Assembly (NCBI GenBank): GCA_947579605.1
Contig: OX388314.1
Span: 9,238,001-9,302,000, forward strand
Origin: Athripsodes cinereus
Taxonomy: Eukaryota > Arthropoda > Insecta > Trichoptera > Leptoceridae
Direction: 5' to 3'
DNA length: 64,000 nt
The position numbers and the translations under genes are program-made. Below are positions 12,562-25,472 of the stretch, in pieces (the stretch's first letter is position 1; the number at the start of each line of letters is the position of its first letter). The notes beneath the pieces are model-generated. The model saw only the letters and a list, made by a program, of their open reading frames with translations, was not told the DNA's origin and did not search any database.

Positions 12562-15500
12562 ATGGTGAGCTTTTTTGATTTATTATAAACTTTTGTGTTG
12601 TTTGTTTTGTTATTTTTTTTTGTTTATTTAATTTCAATGCAGTTTTCTGCTGGATACCGGGAAACGCCGTGATGGTATAGATAGATATTTTATATTACGT
12701 TGTATGTTATACGATAATCAAATTTTAATTACATATAAAATAAAATAATCTATATAACAAAGTATTTATAAAAAAAAATCACAATGATTGATATAAAAGA
12801 AAAATAATTTAAGTTTTTACTATTCATCAACAAAATCTAAAGGTTTGTATAAAAGCAATCCACAAAAATTAGTTTTTTTTGCGATTTGTTTTCAATATTG
12901 CATATTATTTTAAATAATTTCAGTATTGGAACAAAATAAATTTACTGTTTATTATATAATTTTACACAATTATCTACATAGCGATACTGCATAAAGAATT
13001 TCTTCAATTCATAATACCCGAACGTGCATGCGTATTTATTCTCGCTTTCTGTCTCGATCAAAATGATTCATATATTCGAGTATTTTTTATCGATCGAAAA
13101 GTAGGTGCTAGCGCATATTATATAATTATTTTCATGTGCAATATACATGCCTACAAAGGTATTATTTGTGTATATTTAAATGTATGAATGCTGTCACATA
13201 TATATTCAAATAATTACAGTCTAATGAATCCAGTATACTTAATTATAATTGATATGATTCGATTAAAGTGACTCAATATGCAATATGTTTTAAGTATGTA
13301 ATATCGATTCATTCACTGTGTCGGTGTTTAGGTAGTAGAATTCCATATCGAAATAAATAAAACAAGCGTTTTATTCTACTATTGATTTAATTTACGAGAG
13401 AGACGTCTTTCGTCTTATGAGGATTGACAATGTCCTCATAAGAGGAAAGACGTCTCTCTCGTAAATTAAATCAATAGTAGAATAAAACGCTTGTTTTATT
13501 TATTTCGATGTAATATCGAGTATACCAGGTTTAAGATTCAAACTTATTACAGTGGCAACATCTTACATATTTCGATCGAATTTTTACATTAAAACGTTTT
13601 TATTTTGACTCAAACTTTTGATTTCTGGGATACAATTTTATGGTACAAGGAGGATGTTGTTATCTTTCTTACATGCAGTGAGCCATCTGACTACTCCTTT
13701 TGTGGGATATCGCATGTTGGTATAAACAAAGAGCTTTTGTTGTTTAATCTAGTAATTCATGTTAATATTCTTGGACACTATATCTTTATAAAACAAAATT
13801 TGAATTTTTGAAAATCAGGATGTACCAAGGAGGTCAAAGGCAGGGTAACTGCCACCATCCCCCCCTCCACTCCCCCACTTAAAAGTTCAAAAAATTATAT
13901 CAAAGATTACGAAATTTTGTAATCGCTTTTTTGACTTTGGTACTATGAATTTAAAAAATCTACATTTTTCCAGCACAACCAATATGTAATCATTCATTAT
14001 AGTTAATACAGAAATATTTTATAGTGAATTTACATAATCAAATAATCACTTCATTTTAATATTAGCATATGAGTCACTCGGTATAACTTTTCCTTTCTTT
14101 TGTATAATATGAATATAATGTACTTAAGTAAATTATTACGTTTTCAACATTTTCATAAATGGTAGAATCAATTATTGATAATATTGTTTACTTCCAGTTT
14201 CGATAGTTGTGTTGTGATCAAAGGGGTGTAAGAAATATATGAAAGTGTGAATACAATCAAGGTGTTGAAACGTACATTTTTAATTGATACTCAACTCTGA
14301 GGATAATAAAAAATATTTTGATGAATACTCATCTGAATATTGTTCATCACAACTTTGACAGCTGTGAAAGCAATTTTTATTAAATTCATTAAAACAATGC
14401 TAAGTTTCTTACATATCAATAATGGTAAATAAAATATTTTATGACATATTGTTCTACTTAATAATATGTACCTATTAAGAATATGAAATTAAATACTATC
14501 TACAAAGTATTATTTTGTGCAATTTATAAATTGTAATGAGCCATGCATTTTCTTTAATCACTTCAAATCAGGTTAAAAACCTATTTTAGAGGTGTCACAA
14601 AATAGAGTCTTTTTTTATATTCCATTAAATCTTATTACTTAGCACAAACGTATCTCATAAGTGCTTAAGACATTTAACATCTTGAATGTCTTTACTTTTA
14701 TTGGCACTTAGAGAAAGACTTGCATGTACAATACATGTAGGTAGTTTGCCCGCTGGCTGTCCCATTCATTGGAGACACCGTGATGATTTAGATAGATAGA
14801 TACTTAGTGTCACTGTAAATTATCTCATCAAAAAATAGAATTTCATACTATGAAAACTTTGTACAAGTTATCAAGAATCGAGTGTAACCTAAATTACTCT
14901 TCAGTTATAAATAATATCACAAACGAAGAAATTCTTCAAAGAATCGAAGGAGAAAGGCACCTGCTCAAGATTTTGTCAGAAAGGCGTGCAAGGTGGATCG
15001 GCCATGTAATACGACAAGAAGGCCTCTTGCATGCCGTAATGGAGGGTATGACCGAGGGGACAAACTCTAGGGGACGCCCACGCCGAGAGTACCTGGAGGA
15101 CCTGCTGGTGGACATGCGCTGCTCATCATATGCAGAATTCAAAAGAACCGCACAAGACAGGGAGGAGTGGAGGAGAAGAATTAAAGAGATAATTGCTGCA
15201 AACCAATCCCACGATTGAAACCAGAGAGAGAGATAAATAACATAACTTTAAGATTTTATTTTAACTTTTTTCATATAACCTTTCTTTAAAATAAATTAAT
15301 CATCTGCAAGCTTATTGTTTAAAAATAATTATATATTTATCTTTGATGACAATTTCTGAAACAAGTATTTGAAAACATAGTGTTTAGTAAATATATAATT
15401 ATAATGATGTACAAAAGATAAAAAAAAATCTTAAATATATGAATAAATTCGCATATTCATGAAGTAAACAATGCATTTAAAATTGAAACAGTTGAATTGA

Positions 15501-18500
15501 GTTGAATAATATCAATGTGGCTATTATCATTTACAATAAGCAAGTATTTTTCTATTGGGATCAGACAAGAATAGTGAAAACTAAGGAAAGTTCATCTATC
15601 ACAAACATTTGAGATATTATTTATATTGCTTTGAGCTACAATTTATACATTTCAAAGGGAAATAAAACTTATACAGCGACGGAGGAACAATGGAAAAATA
15701 ATTGAATGTAGAGACTTTGTCGACGAATTAAAGAAACAAGTCACCCATGACGTCATAAACCATAGACAAATACAAAGAGAAAGAGACTTACTTTACTCAC
15801 AATACACACGCCAAATACGCTCCATTATATTAAGCACATTATACTATAGTTCGTATGTATGTACCTACTATCACGATATCTCCTAAAAATTGTAGACTAA
15901 CTGTAGATATGTAATTTTTATATATAATATGTACCTACATGTTGTTCTCCCATACATCCATAAAACATAAGATATTCTGGGTTGGTAGCACATCCCCATC
16001 ACCAAATCAAAAATGTTTATTATGTTTTTTGCAACAACAAAAAAATACTTACATGAATACCTACACGAAAATCGAATTGAATTGAACTTCTTATAATTCT
16101 CTTACTGCACTAATGCATAGGGGTATTCGTATTTCAATTTCTTAAAAGCTTTCGATTTACATAATGCATATAATAAAAAAAGACAATAGTGTGAGTAGGT
16201 GGATTACTGTGTGATACAATAATTATTATCAATGTACATACTGCATATAATTTAAAAATATATCATAACGCATTATATTGTAAATATATTATTACGTAGC
16301 GTAGCACATAATACAAAATACATAATTATTATCGAATATCATTTTACTACATAAATAAATACAATACAGTAATTCAGAGAGGCTGCAACGCTTTAATATA
16401 ATTATTAATATTATATATACAAAGTATGATACCTATATCTCGTAGTATTATGAAGTCACTCTTTCTTCAAGCTAAGCCTCCACGGTCACGAACACTTTCA
16501 CTTTCATCACAAAACGGAGAAACTGCTACTTGCGTGGGTACCTCTATCAATCTCTATACTAGGTATATAATATTATTATTACGGTTTTGTTGTTACTCTG
16601 TCGTTGAGATTACTGCATCCGCACTACAATAATAATATGTGCACAACATATAGTCGTCCGAATACATAATAACGAGATTTTAGTGTATATCCGTAGATGA
16701 CTAATGTAGTTTAAACATCGACAGTGTCCAAGTTATGTAATTTCTATAGTGACTTAACACATATCGCGATATAAGATTATTGATCGCTTATTTCTGTTGT
16801 ACTGTGATATTGTTCAAAATGCATTTAAAAAAGTTACTTGAAATTGGTTTTATTTCGCTCTATACACAGATAGATGTGTGAAAAAAAAATATTAATATAG
16901 ATACGGATAAGAGGTTAAGATATTTAAACAAAAGTTATTAGAAATACATTCATTACTATTCCATTTCTATTATAGTTTTTCAAGACATTACATTAATGTG
17001 ACAAATGACATATATCAATTGTATACAGAAACTAATATTAAACTACAATCATAATATTGTCAATGAAACATTGAACGGTTATGACATTAATTTGGTTTCC
17101 GAGAAATATTTCAAAAATATTCAAGCATTTAAGTAAGTTCATTTTTATTAGAATAAATCTTCGCATAAGTTGTATTCAAATACTCGAGACAGAGAAATGT
17201 ATTTATTTCAAAAACATCTCGCGTGAACTATGGTCTTCAATAACTCTCAAGTGATGCAACTGCCGGTACAATGCTGCACAAAACTGATGGTTGCATAACG
17301 AACCATAGTAAATACGTACAAGAAGTACCAAATACCCAGTTATTGTATGACTGTTTGAGTACCTACGTAAACAAAATCGTCTAGGTACGTAGGTACTATG
17401 CATTCAGGTCGTTCAAATTATTTAGTTTTTTTCCTAGAAGAATCATCAGTAAAAATAACGCATACCTACGAACAATGTTACGAAATATGTCATAAAAGTT
17501 TCTGTACATACATAAAAGGTGTCTGTCTAGCTAGTAGTATTATTGCTGTGGAGCAATTTCTTAAACAGTCAATCAGGACCGTCATTTATTAAGAATGAAT
17601 AACAGCCTTATTCATGAACTATTTATTTAAAAAAAACTCCATGACCAATCAGGCAACGAACCGCAACCTCGTGTAAGTAAAGTAGGTCTGCTGATTTTAG
17701 CAGTAAAAAATAAACACATTCGATTTTCTCATAATTATATAACTGAGATTGAAACAATATATTTTCGCCATGTGACGCGATTTTCGGTAATGTCAAAACT
17801 TATTCACTATCTTTACTGTTTAAATATATACTAGAGGAGGACTGAAATAGATAATTTGTGTTATAAAGTAATAAGTGAAATATTTTAATTAAATAAATGT
17901 GCTCGTATACTATAAAAAAGCCAACGGGTACTTAGATTCAAAGAAAATATGTTTTTTTTTTCCATAAATATAACAATAAAACAACTAACTACTACAAAAA
18001 AAAAATTTCTACTAACTAAACATCATATCTTAAACACATTCTTTTGACAATAGAAAAATGGAATTTACTGCCTCACTAGACTTGAGTCTGTTCTGAGGCA
18101 GTGTATAAGACAAACACGTATTTACTTTATAAATATATCTATATATTTCCATTGCTGTATATAAATTGTTTTAAACAGTTTCTAGGATATACTTATGAGA
18201 AATATAAAATAATCATGTCTGGTCAATAAATCATTCAAATTCCGAGACCACAGAAATCATCCTTCTGCATTCAGAGCGTTTTCGCGTCAATTGAGCATAT
18301 AGTATCTGTAGGGTTACTCTTAACAAAATCTAAATACGATCTTAATCTTAATCATACGACAGACAAAATGACTACTAGTCAAAAATACGTGCATTCCAAT
18401 CTTACAGTAGCGGTAGTGCTGTATTTTTTATTATAGTCCCTTCACGCGTCGTATGATTAATATTAAGACTAGATAACATAAGATTATATTTAGATTGTGT

Positions 18501-21500
18501 CAAGATTAGTCCTGCTGTAACGTTTGCGTCTGGTAGATTTCGTAATTCAATTAAAAACAACGTCAAAAAACGCACATCCTTATTCGTAGGATCATAAAGC
18601 TCTAAAAGGATGGCTAGAGAAAAGACACTGTGATTAAGGCGCTAAATATTGTTTAAAACACTCAATTACTATGTATATTTGACATTTATTGCAATGTAAT
18701 CAAACGATAAACCAATTTCATTTTGCAAATGGTGATATTGTGCAAGGCAACGTAGCCATATTTATCTTAAAAGTAAAACTTCACATCCCACGTGATTTCC
18801 GAGTAAATAAATAAATATTATGCGAATATACACATTATATACATTATGGCAAAACTATGTGTTATTTAATTCGTTCTTAGCATTAAATATTACAATATAT
18901 GTAATAACGTTACCAAATTTGTAGGTGAAGGTAAAATGACAAATATTTACAGCCTTCACTGAGCTATTATGATTTAAATGCAAAGTATTGTTTTCGAATT
19001 ATCAGTTCATTTCTTATTAAATTTGATATAAATTTTACGCATAAATCAAAAATATTAAAACAAATAAAAATGTCTAAATAGAAAGATTGCGTTGCCATTT
19101 TTATACAGCACAAGTATTGAATAGGGCACAAATAAATAGATGCCACCATTAAAACATTTTTTATGTGTTATATTAGGTTAGGTTATTACAAAATAATCAC
19201 TATAAAGTATAACGCTCATGAAACATATGCTTCATTATTGATATTTTGATAAAAGTGTAAAAGTAATATACTTACCTATACAAATTATTAAAATAAAACT
19301 ACTTCATTCGGTCCAATAGATGTGTATAGTATTGAGACAAGCTCATATTAGTCCCGGGTTAGTTGGAAGACATCGCACTTTAGCTATAATCTCGCCCTCT
19401 GTACATTGAATTATATAACTGATATTTTTATGATACTTTGTTTTGATTTGTAATATTGTAACCAATGTACAGTGAAGAATAAAATAAATAAATATTACCC
19501 CCAAAATAAAATCTAGTTCATGATTAAAAGTATAATTTTATTTCTATAATAATGATAATATTTTTGTTTGAATATTTTTGAGACACTTAAAAATAGATAC
19601 AGTTCAGTTTGATGGTATATAATTATTTATTTCCAATACAAAACTATCAATCTTCGGCTTGGATTACAAATCTTTGAAGATTAGTTAGTACTACAATATA
19701 GTTCTGTCAAATAGATTTGTGAATATATTTGCAAAACCCACGTAGGAATTGTTGCAAAATACTTGTTACAATTATATACTATTGATATTCAGCTTTCAAT
19801 ACTTACACAACCAGCTGAATATAGAATAAGCCATAATACAGCATACGACATTATATTGTGTGTACATAGTTACATTGTGTTATGTGTCACTAAGTTATAC
19901 GTAATAATATTATTAAAACATCGATATTACACACTCACAATACATACGCAAGCGGATAAATTACTTATGTACCAACCGACAACTATGATGAAAGTCAATT
20001 TCATGTAACAAGTCATAAAAATATTCATTGTTAATAAACAATCTTGGTCGACGAAAATGACTATTTCTCCAAATTATTGAAAGAATTATTCATTATTTGC
20101 CTATAATTTTTGCCTAAAAGTTATTTTGAATTTAGAATATTAAATCTGTTCTTTTTTGTTTCAGATTGTACACTCAATATCACGGATAGGCATATTTTGC
20201 CTAGCCTTATCGCTAGGATTAGTTAATGCCGCTGAAAACGAACAAAAAGGATGGTCATGGCAAGAAAAACCAGATTTGGTGGCTGCACCAAGTTTACCAG
20301 TCGAAGAATATGTCGCCGAAGAAACGTCTTTCTATTCCGACGCACCCAGTATCAATTCTACAGAAGCTGAAGAATTTATCGATAATATACTTGTATCTAG
20401 CAGACATGGAAGGAACATAGAAGGTTTAGATGATGTCTATGCTGATCCAAATGTTAAAAAAGCATTAGATTCAGGAGATGATATGCAAGCCAGAAATCTC
20501 ATTAAAGGACGTCTTTGCAGCCTTGGTCTCATGCAGGTTGGTTATTGATAGATAATTATGAACATTTTTTTTTTGATGCGACTGAGTCGTGACGATGTTA
20601 AAATGGTTTTATTTTATTTTTAGTGTGACGATGGCTCGTACGACTCGAAGAGATACGTGTCCCCAGAAGATTTAATTTATGCCCAGCCTGTTGACATTAA
20701 GCCAGTCGGACAACCTATTCCGTCCATCCCAATAAGAGGTCCACCAAGAGCATATGGAGCCTCTAAACCTATTTATCCCAGACCACCAGTTCCTCCAAGG
20801 AAGGTAGGATATGGAGGACCACCAAGGCCTGGTTTTCCTTCATCGTCTAAATATGGTCCTCCTGGTCCATTCATTTCACAACAAGGAAGTTATGCTTCAA
20901 GTTCTCTGAACTCTTTCACCAGTGGATTAGAGGGTCCATCTGGGCCTTCATATTTCTCTAAGCCTGTAGGAGCATCACTTGAAATTGAACATCCTTATGA
21001 TTTTGAAAGGCCAAATAAACATGCTATCAAAGACAACAAGAATTTGTTAGTGAGTGAAAGTCAAGTTCAACATATTCATCACCATTACCATCACGGTGAA
21101 GGAGATTCCAAAAAACCTACTGTTATTGTAAACAACCCAGTTCCTATTGGCACTGGAAATCATTTGCACTCATCAAGTATCACAGATGAGTACAAAACAG
21201 GAACAGTTATCAACGCTGGTAATGGCTATCAATCAGGTTTAAATTCAGGATTTAACTCGGGGCTCCAAACGGAAAATAATTACGCTAGTGGTGGTTTCTC
21301 TCCAATGAATAGCGGATTTGGATCATCCGGTGGCCTCTATAATTCAGTAAAACCTGTTTATGAAAATACCCAAGGCAGCTACTCTTCTAACGTTTATAAA
21401 GCATCCAGCACAAGCGGTCAAAATCCAGCTGGAGTATACAATTTAGGATATGCTCCAAACAAAGAATACACATCAAACGGTGGTCTCAGTACTTTTGGAT

Positions 21501-24500
21501 CAACAGTAGGATCATATGGAAATTCCAACAATTTTTATAAGAAGGAACTGAATACTGGTATAGCTAACAATAACTTATTGGGAGGGGGACCAAATTACGC
21601 AGGATCTAACCAATACAGTAGTCAATTTGGATACAATGGTCAACAACAGCAACTCAACAGATTTGAAAATTATGACTGCGTATGTGTTCCGTATGACCAG
21701 TGTCCTAGTCAAGATATTATCGGACGCAAAGATGATCTTTTCCTACCAATAGATCCTAGAAATATCGACAAAGACATTGATGCGCTTCCAGAAGAAAAAG
21801 TTGTTGTTACAGATGGAAATGGTACAATGACTGTTGTAAGAATAGCAAAGGATGCTGGAGATAATAAAAATACAACCACAGCTGAAAAAGACGATATAAA
21901 GAAAATTTCTAAGAGGGAAACTAATGACAAAGCTAGTGAATCTGCAAGCAAAAATATTGAACCGGTAAGAATTTATTTTTTAATAATTAATTCCCAACAT
22001 TTCTTCCTTTTACCATTCAAATTTCTTAACAAAAAAATGGCTTCATAAACGGTTCTACATACTCGTAACATATTATACTTTCCATACTAATCAAAAAAGG
22101 TTAAATATTCTTCTAAATTAACGTTTTAACACTAATAATATCGACATTTACAGATTTCTATTCAGAAATACTAACTATTTCCAATAATGCAGATGAATAA
22201 AAAATGTATATTTAATAATTCAACTCCTCTTTTTTAACATTTTGCTTTTATCTAACAAACTTTGATGACAAAGAGTACCAAATTTCATTAATTTACCATA
22301 TTATAACTAACTACTTGTACATAAATATGAAAACTAAAACCTTACCACTTCTCTGGTTACTAAACCATGCGATGCCTTCTAAAGTTTAACGCGAATAAAA
22401 AACTAAACGTTACACACTATTATTGATTGCAGTTTGTCACTTACAGCATTAACTTTAACAGAATTTATTAGGTTTCCCAATTTACCTACAATATGTCAAA
22501 TAATTATTCTACCTAAAATTTTCATATCACTGATAATTCCAAATTTCTTCAGCGCCAACGCGGCTCTGATGACAACGATAGTCGAGGCATTCTTGGTCAA
22601 AAGGTCCAGCCCACCTTTGGAGTTTCATTTGGACTACCAAATTCCGGCTACGGCGGCTATCCCTTGAATCCTTTCGGTCCTAATCCTGTTGTTAATCCTT
22701 ATGGATCCTCCATTGGGGGCGGGGGTCTTAATTTAGGTTTAGTTTCTGTTGATCCATTAGTTTCAGTACAAGTCACAAAAAACGATTACGGAGAAAAGGT
22801 TGTAAAACCATTAGTCAACTTGCACGTTACTCCAAATGGAAATTTTATTCATAAATTGGGTTCAATATTCGCTCACAAAAAAGAACTTCTCTTTGGAGGG
22901 TATGGAGGTCATGGAGGCTACGGAGGATACGGTGGGCATCCTGTTAATATCCATGAACATTACCACCATGGAGTACCACGTCCTCCTAATTACCACCATG
23001 GTCCTCCTGTACACCACAGTCGTCCTCCAATATATCATGGTCCACCACCACATTATATATCTCACAAACCACCACATATTCCACCATATTATGGCTCTGG
23101 TCCTGAAGGTTATCCATATTCTGGACCAGGTGGTTTCAGGGTTGCCGATATTGATGATGAAGAACCCGAAATAGATTATTCGGGACCTTATACTAACGAA
23201 GCCAATGATTTCGGTTCATTCGGTGGTGGGGAATTTTATGGTAGATCGTCAAATGACGCAAATAATAAAGCCTCAAATAACCAAAATAATTACGCTCAAA
23301 ACTACAACAGTTACTCCGTGCAAAACGTTCCCGCACCTGCACCAGGCCAAGCTCAAGGTGGTCGAAATGTTAAATTCCCAACAAGCCGCCGTAGGCGCGA
23401 AACATTACAAACTGATGAAGGAATTCCCGCAAATGAAACTTTAAACGATGATACTCAACCCAGAAATGTAGTCATGAAGGTAATCTGTATCGATATGAAC
23501 ATTCTAACATACATTATAAATAACAAAATCATTACGATAATCAAGTCAAGTCGTTAAAAGTATTTGTAAATTCAATTAAATAATAATATATCGACATGTA
23601 TAAAGGCCTGATAAATATAAATAATGTATCTCCTTCTATAATGCATGCCTTATCCGCCTAAACTAAATCACTTTGGCTGATCACAACGTAAACATTATTA
23701 TATTTTTATCTACCTGTCATATCTCATTCTATATCCTTCATTCACTTCTTCACTAATTTCATCACACATTTTATATATGCATAATTTTTTAAGCTGTCTC
23801 ATAACTGGTGGTATTTACTGTTCAGATTTTAAATATGGAAATGTTCAATTTTCAATTAATTCTTTCAGCGTCAAGCATTTTTGGGTCAACAACAACAATG
23901 TGGGCCACGACATGTATGTTGCAAAAGACCTTATAAACCTCAGATCCCTGCTCCAAACAACAGAGGTCAATGTGGAGTCAGACATTCCAATGGAATCAAC
24001 GGCCGTATCAAAAACCCATCATATGTGGATGGTGACAGCGAATTCGGTGAATACCCTTGGCAAGCTGCTATTTTAAAGAAAGACCCTAAGGAATCTGTTT
24101 ACGTGTGTGGAGGATCGCTTATTGATGGCTTGCATATTGTCACGGCAGCACATTGCGTCAAAACGTGTGTATTTGCAATATTTTCTTAACATTACATTTC
24201 ACTTATTATTTTTCTGTAATGGTGTAACATACAGTAAAAAAAAGAAAACCTATTAATTTGTTCATTTACCTTATAGATACAGTGGATTCGACTTGAGGGT
24301 GCGCCTGGGCGAATGGGATGTTAATCATGATGTCGAATTCTTCCCGTACATTGAAAGAGATGTCATCTCAGTACACGTCCACCCACAATACTATGCTGGA
24401 ACTTTAGATAATGATCTTGCCATTCTGAAATTGGATCGCCCAGTAGACTGGACCAAACAACCACACATTAGCCCTGCATGTCTTCCAGACAAATTCACAG

Positions 24501-24877
24501 ACTTCACAGGATCACGCTGCTGGACAACTGGATGGGGTAAAGATGCATTCGGTGATTTCGGTAAATACCAAAATATTTTAAAAGAAGTTGACGTTCCTGT
24601 TATCGGTCATCACCAATGCGAGGCCCAACTTAGACAAACTAGACTCGGATATCAGTATCAGTTGAATCCTGGATTCATCTGTGCCGGAGGAGAAGAAGGA
24701 AAGGACGCCTGCAAGGGTGATGGAGGTGGTCCAATGGTTTGCGAAAGAGGAGGCAGATGGCATCTTGTGGGAGTTGTATCATGGGGAATTGGATGCGGTC
24801 AAGCGAATGTGCCAGGAGTCTATGTGAAAGTAGCTCACTATCTCGATTGGATAGCACAAATAACTGGAAGGTTTTAG
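12562..24877 (+). CDS. scaf: Scarface-like clip-domain serine protease homologue
   Basis: Proposed coding exons: 12562-12564, 20165-20536, 20624-21964, 22553-23479, 23869-24164 and 24277-24877 (1179 residues). All junctions are GT/AG and phases match. Exon 1 holds only the ATG; exon 2 supplies a signal peptide (residues 2-23). Residues 126-470 are Gly/Ser/Tyr/Pro-rich with a His cluster near 275-284. Clip-type cysteines are 477, 479, 485 and then 892, 898, 899, with exon 4 (573-881; His/Gly-rich, RRRR at 851-854) between the two groups. The trypsin-like domain (about 915-1179) keeps His976 and Asp1026, but Ser is replaced by Gly1129 (GDGGGP), so it should be catalytically dead. A glycine-substituted pseudoprotease of this layout matches Drosophila Scarface, a secreted regulator of JNK-linked epithelial morphogenesis. 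Another clip-SPH orthologue is possible but less likely. Confidence 0.82.
12640..12690 (+). mobile_element. LINE 3'-terminal fragment
   Basis: 'ttttctgctggataccgggaaacgccgtgatggtatagatagat' matches the 3' terminus seen at 54578 (gctggctacccc...gccgtgatggt). It ends in a GATA-like simple repeat, as these copies commonly do. Confidence 0.45.
13347..13509. repeat. 163-nt near-perfect hairpin (foldback)
   Basis: Left arm 13347-13423 and right arm 13433-13509 are reverse complements over 77 nt with a single mismatch (G at 13412). They are separated by the 9-nt loop TTGACAATG. Arm identity stops abruptly at both outer ends. No clear target duplication is seen beyond a possible AT. It lies inside scaf intron 1, so it would be transcribed as a long dsRNA stem. 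It may be a foldback MITE or a young hairpin-RNA locus; the stem is longer than usual for an animal pre-miRNA. Confidence 0.95.
14745..14805 (+). mobile_element. LINE 3'-terminal fragment
   Basis: 'gcccgctggctgtcccattcattggagacaccgtgatgatttagatagatagat' is a diverged member of the recurrent 3' terminus with a GATA tail. It lies just upstream of the LINE fragment at 14850, but that is probably an independent insertion. Confidence 0.4.
14850..15218 (+). mobile_element. LINE ORF2 C-terminal fragment, frame open
   Basis: An open frame of 122 codons encodes NEEILQRIEGERHLLKILSE, RRARWIGHVIRQEGLLHAVM, NSRGRPRREYLEDLLVDMRC and FKRTAQDREEWRRRIKE. This is the end of an insect non-LTR retrotransposon reverse transcriptase protein (the RARWIGH...GRGRPR...DREEWR pattern). 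No upstream reverse-transcriptase core is present, so it is a 5'-truncated insertion within scaf intron 1. The open frame suggests it is younger than the other relics here. Confidence 0.8.
19350..19500 (+). mobile_element. Truncated LINE 3' end
   Basis: The sequence runs 'ggttagttggaagacatcgcactttagctataatctcgccctctgtacat', then 'ataactgatatttttatgata' and 'accaatgtacagtgaagaat', and ends in AAATAAATAAATA. This is a clean representative of the most common LINE 3' end in the window. No coding sequence is attached. Confidence 0.65.
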
Positions 24878-25190
24878 GAGTGTATAAACAACACAAAGAT
24901 ACTCAACAAAATAAAAGACTTACAAAAAACAATTTACCCCCAGCAATGATTATTGTACAAATTTGACGTCAGAGGGGGAAACATCTGTGTATATTAATTA
25001 TTTATAAAGTGTTAATATTTAGTATGTAATAGTATTACCTTTATTTATTTCTTCAAACTTTTGGGTTTCTTACGAATATGTTGTGTACGCTCAACAATGT
25101 TTTGTGCTGCGAAATATTTTGTAAGTAAATCTGAAAATAAGTGTAAAATGCGTTAGCATATTTTAAAAATAAATTTTACTATACATATTT
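24878..25190 (+). other. scaf: scaf 3' untranslated region
   Basis: This AT-rich sequence downstream of the TAG at 24875-24877 leads to an AATAAA at 25168-25173. About 20 bp later comes a TGTTGGG plus T-run, as expected for a cleavage/polyadenylation site. The end is inferred. Confidence 0.55.
25168..25173 (+). terminator. scaf: Candidate polyadenylation signal of scaf
   Basis: A canonical AATAAA about 290 bp after the stop codon is followed by a G/T-rich and T-rich stretch at 25191-25209. It is the best candidate for the transcript end; earlier A-rich words are not canonical. Confidence 0.55.
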
Positions 25191-25472
25191 TGTTGGGTTT
25201 TTTTTTTGTCTTATACATAAATATTAAAAAAAATATTTTAGATTGTTAATATATCAACCTTTACTGTATAGATTATAAATTTAAAGAAAAAAACTGCCGG
25301 GAAAGCTTGAAGGACATTGATTTTTTTTATATATTTATAGTGTACTTTTATGGCTTTCTCGAGTACATAGGCCGTGCAAGACAGCATAATAGGAAAGACA
25401 CAGTAGCAAGTAGTTACATTTACATGTATAGATTTTAACAACTACTGTTTAGAAATGTTTTAAAAGCAATGT

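Larger units (their letters stand above)
12565..20164 (+). other. scaf: scaf intron 1 (7.6 kb)
   Basis: The donor GTGAGC directly follows the start codon; the acceptor is ...TTTTTTGTTTCAG at 20164. The intron carries a near-perfect 163-nt hairpin (13347-13509), an open LINE fragment (14850-15218) and LINE 3' ends (12640, 14745, 19350). The rest is AT-rich with no supported exon. Long first introns often hold enhancers, but none can be identified here by eye. Confidence 0.7.

Noticed and set aside
22434..22667. 77-codon frame spanning the acceptor of scaf exon 4
   Set aside because: It is in a different frame from the protein and crosses the CTTCAG acceptor at 22552.
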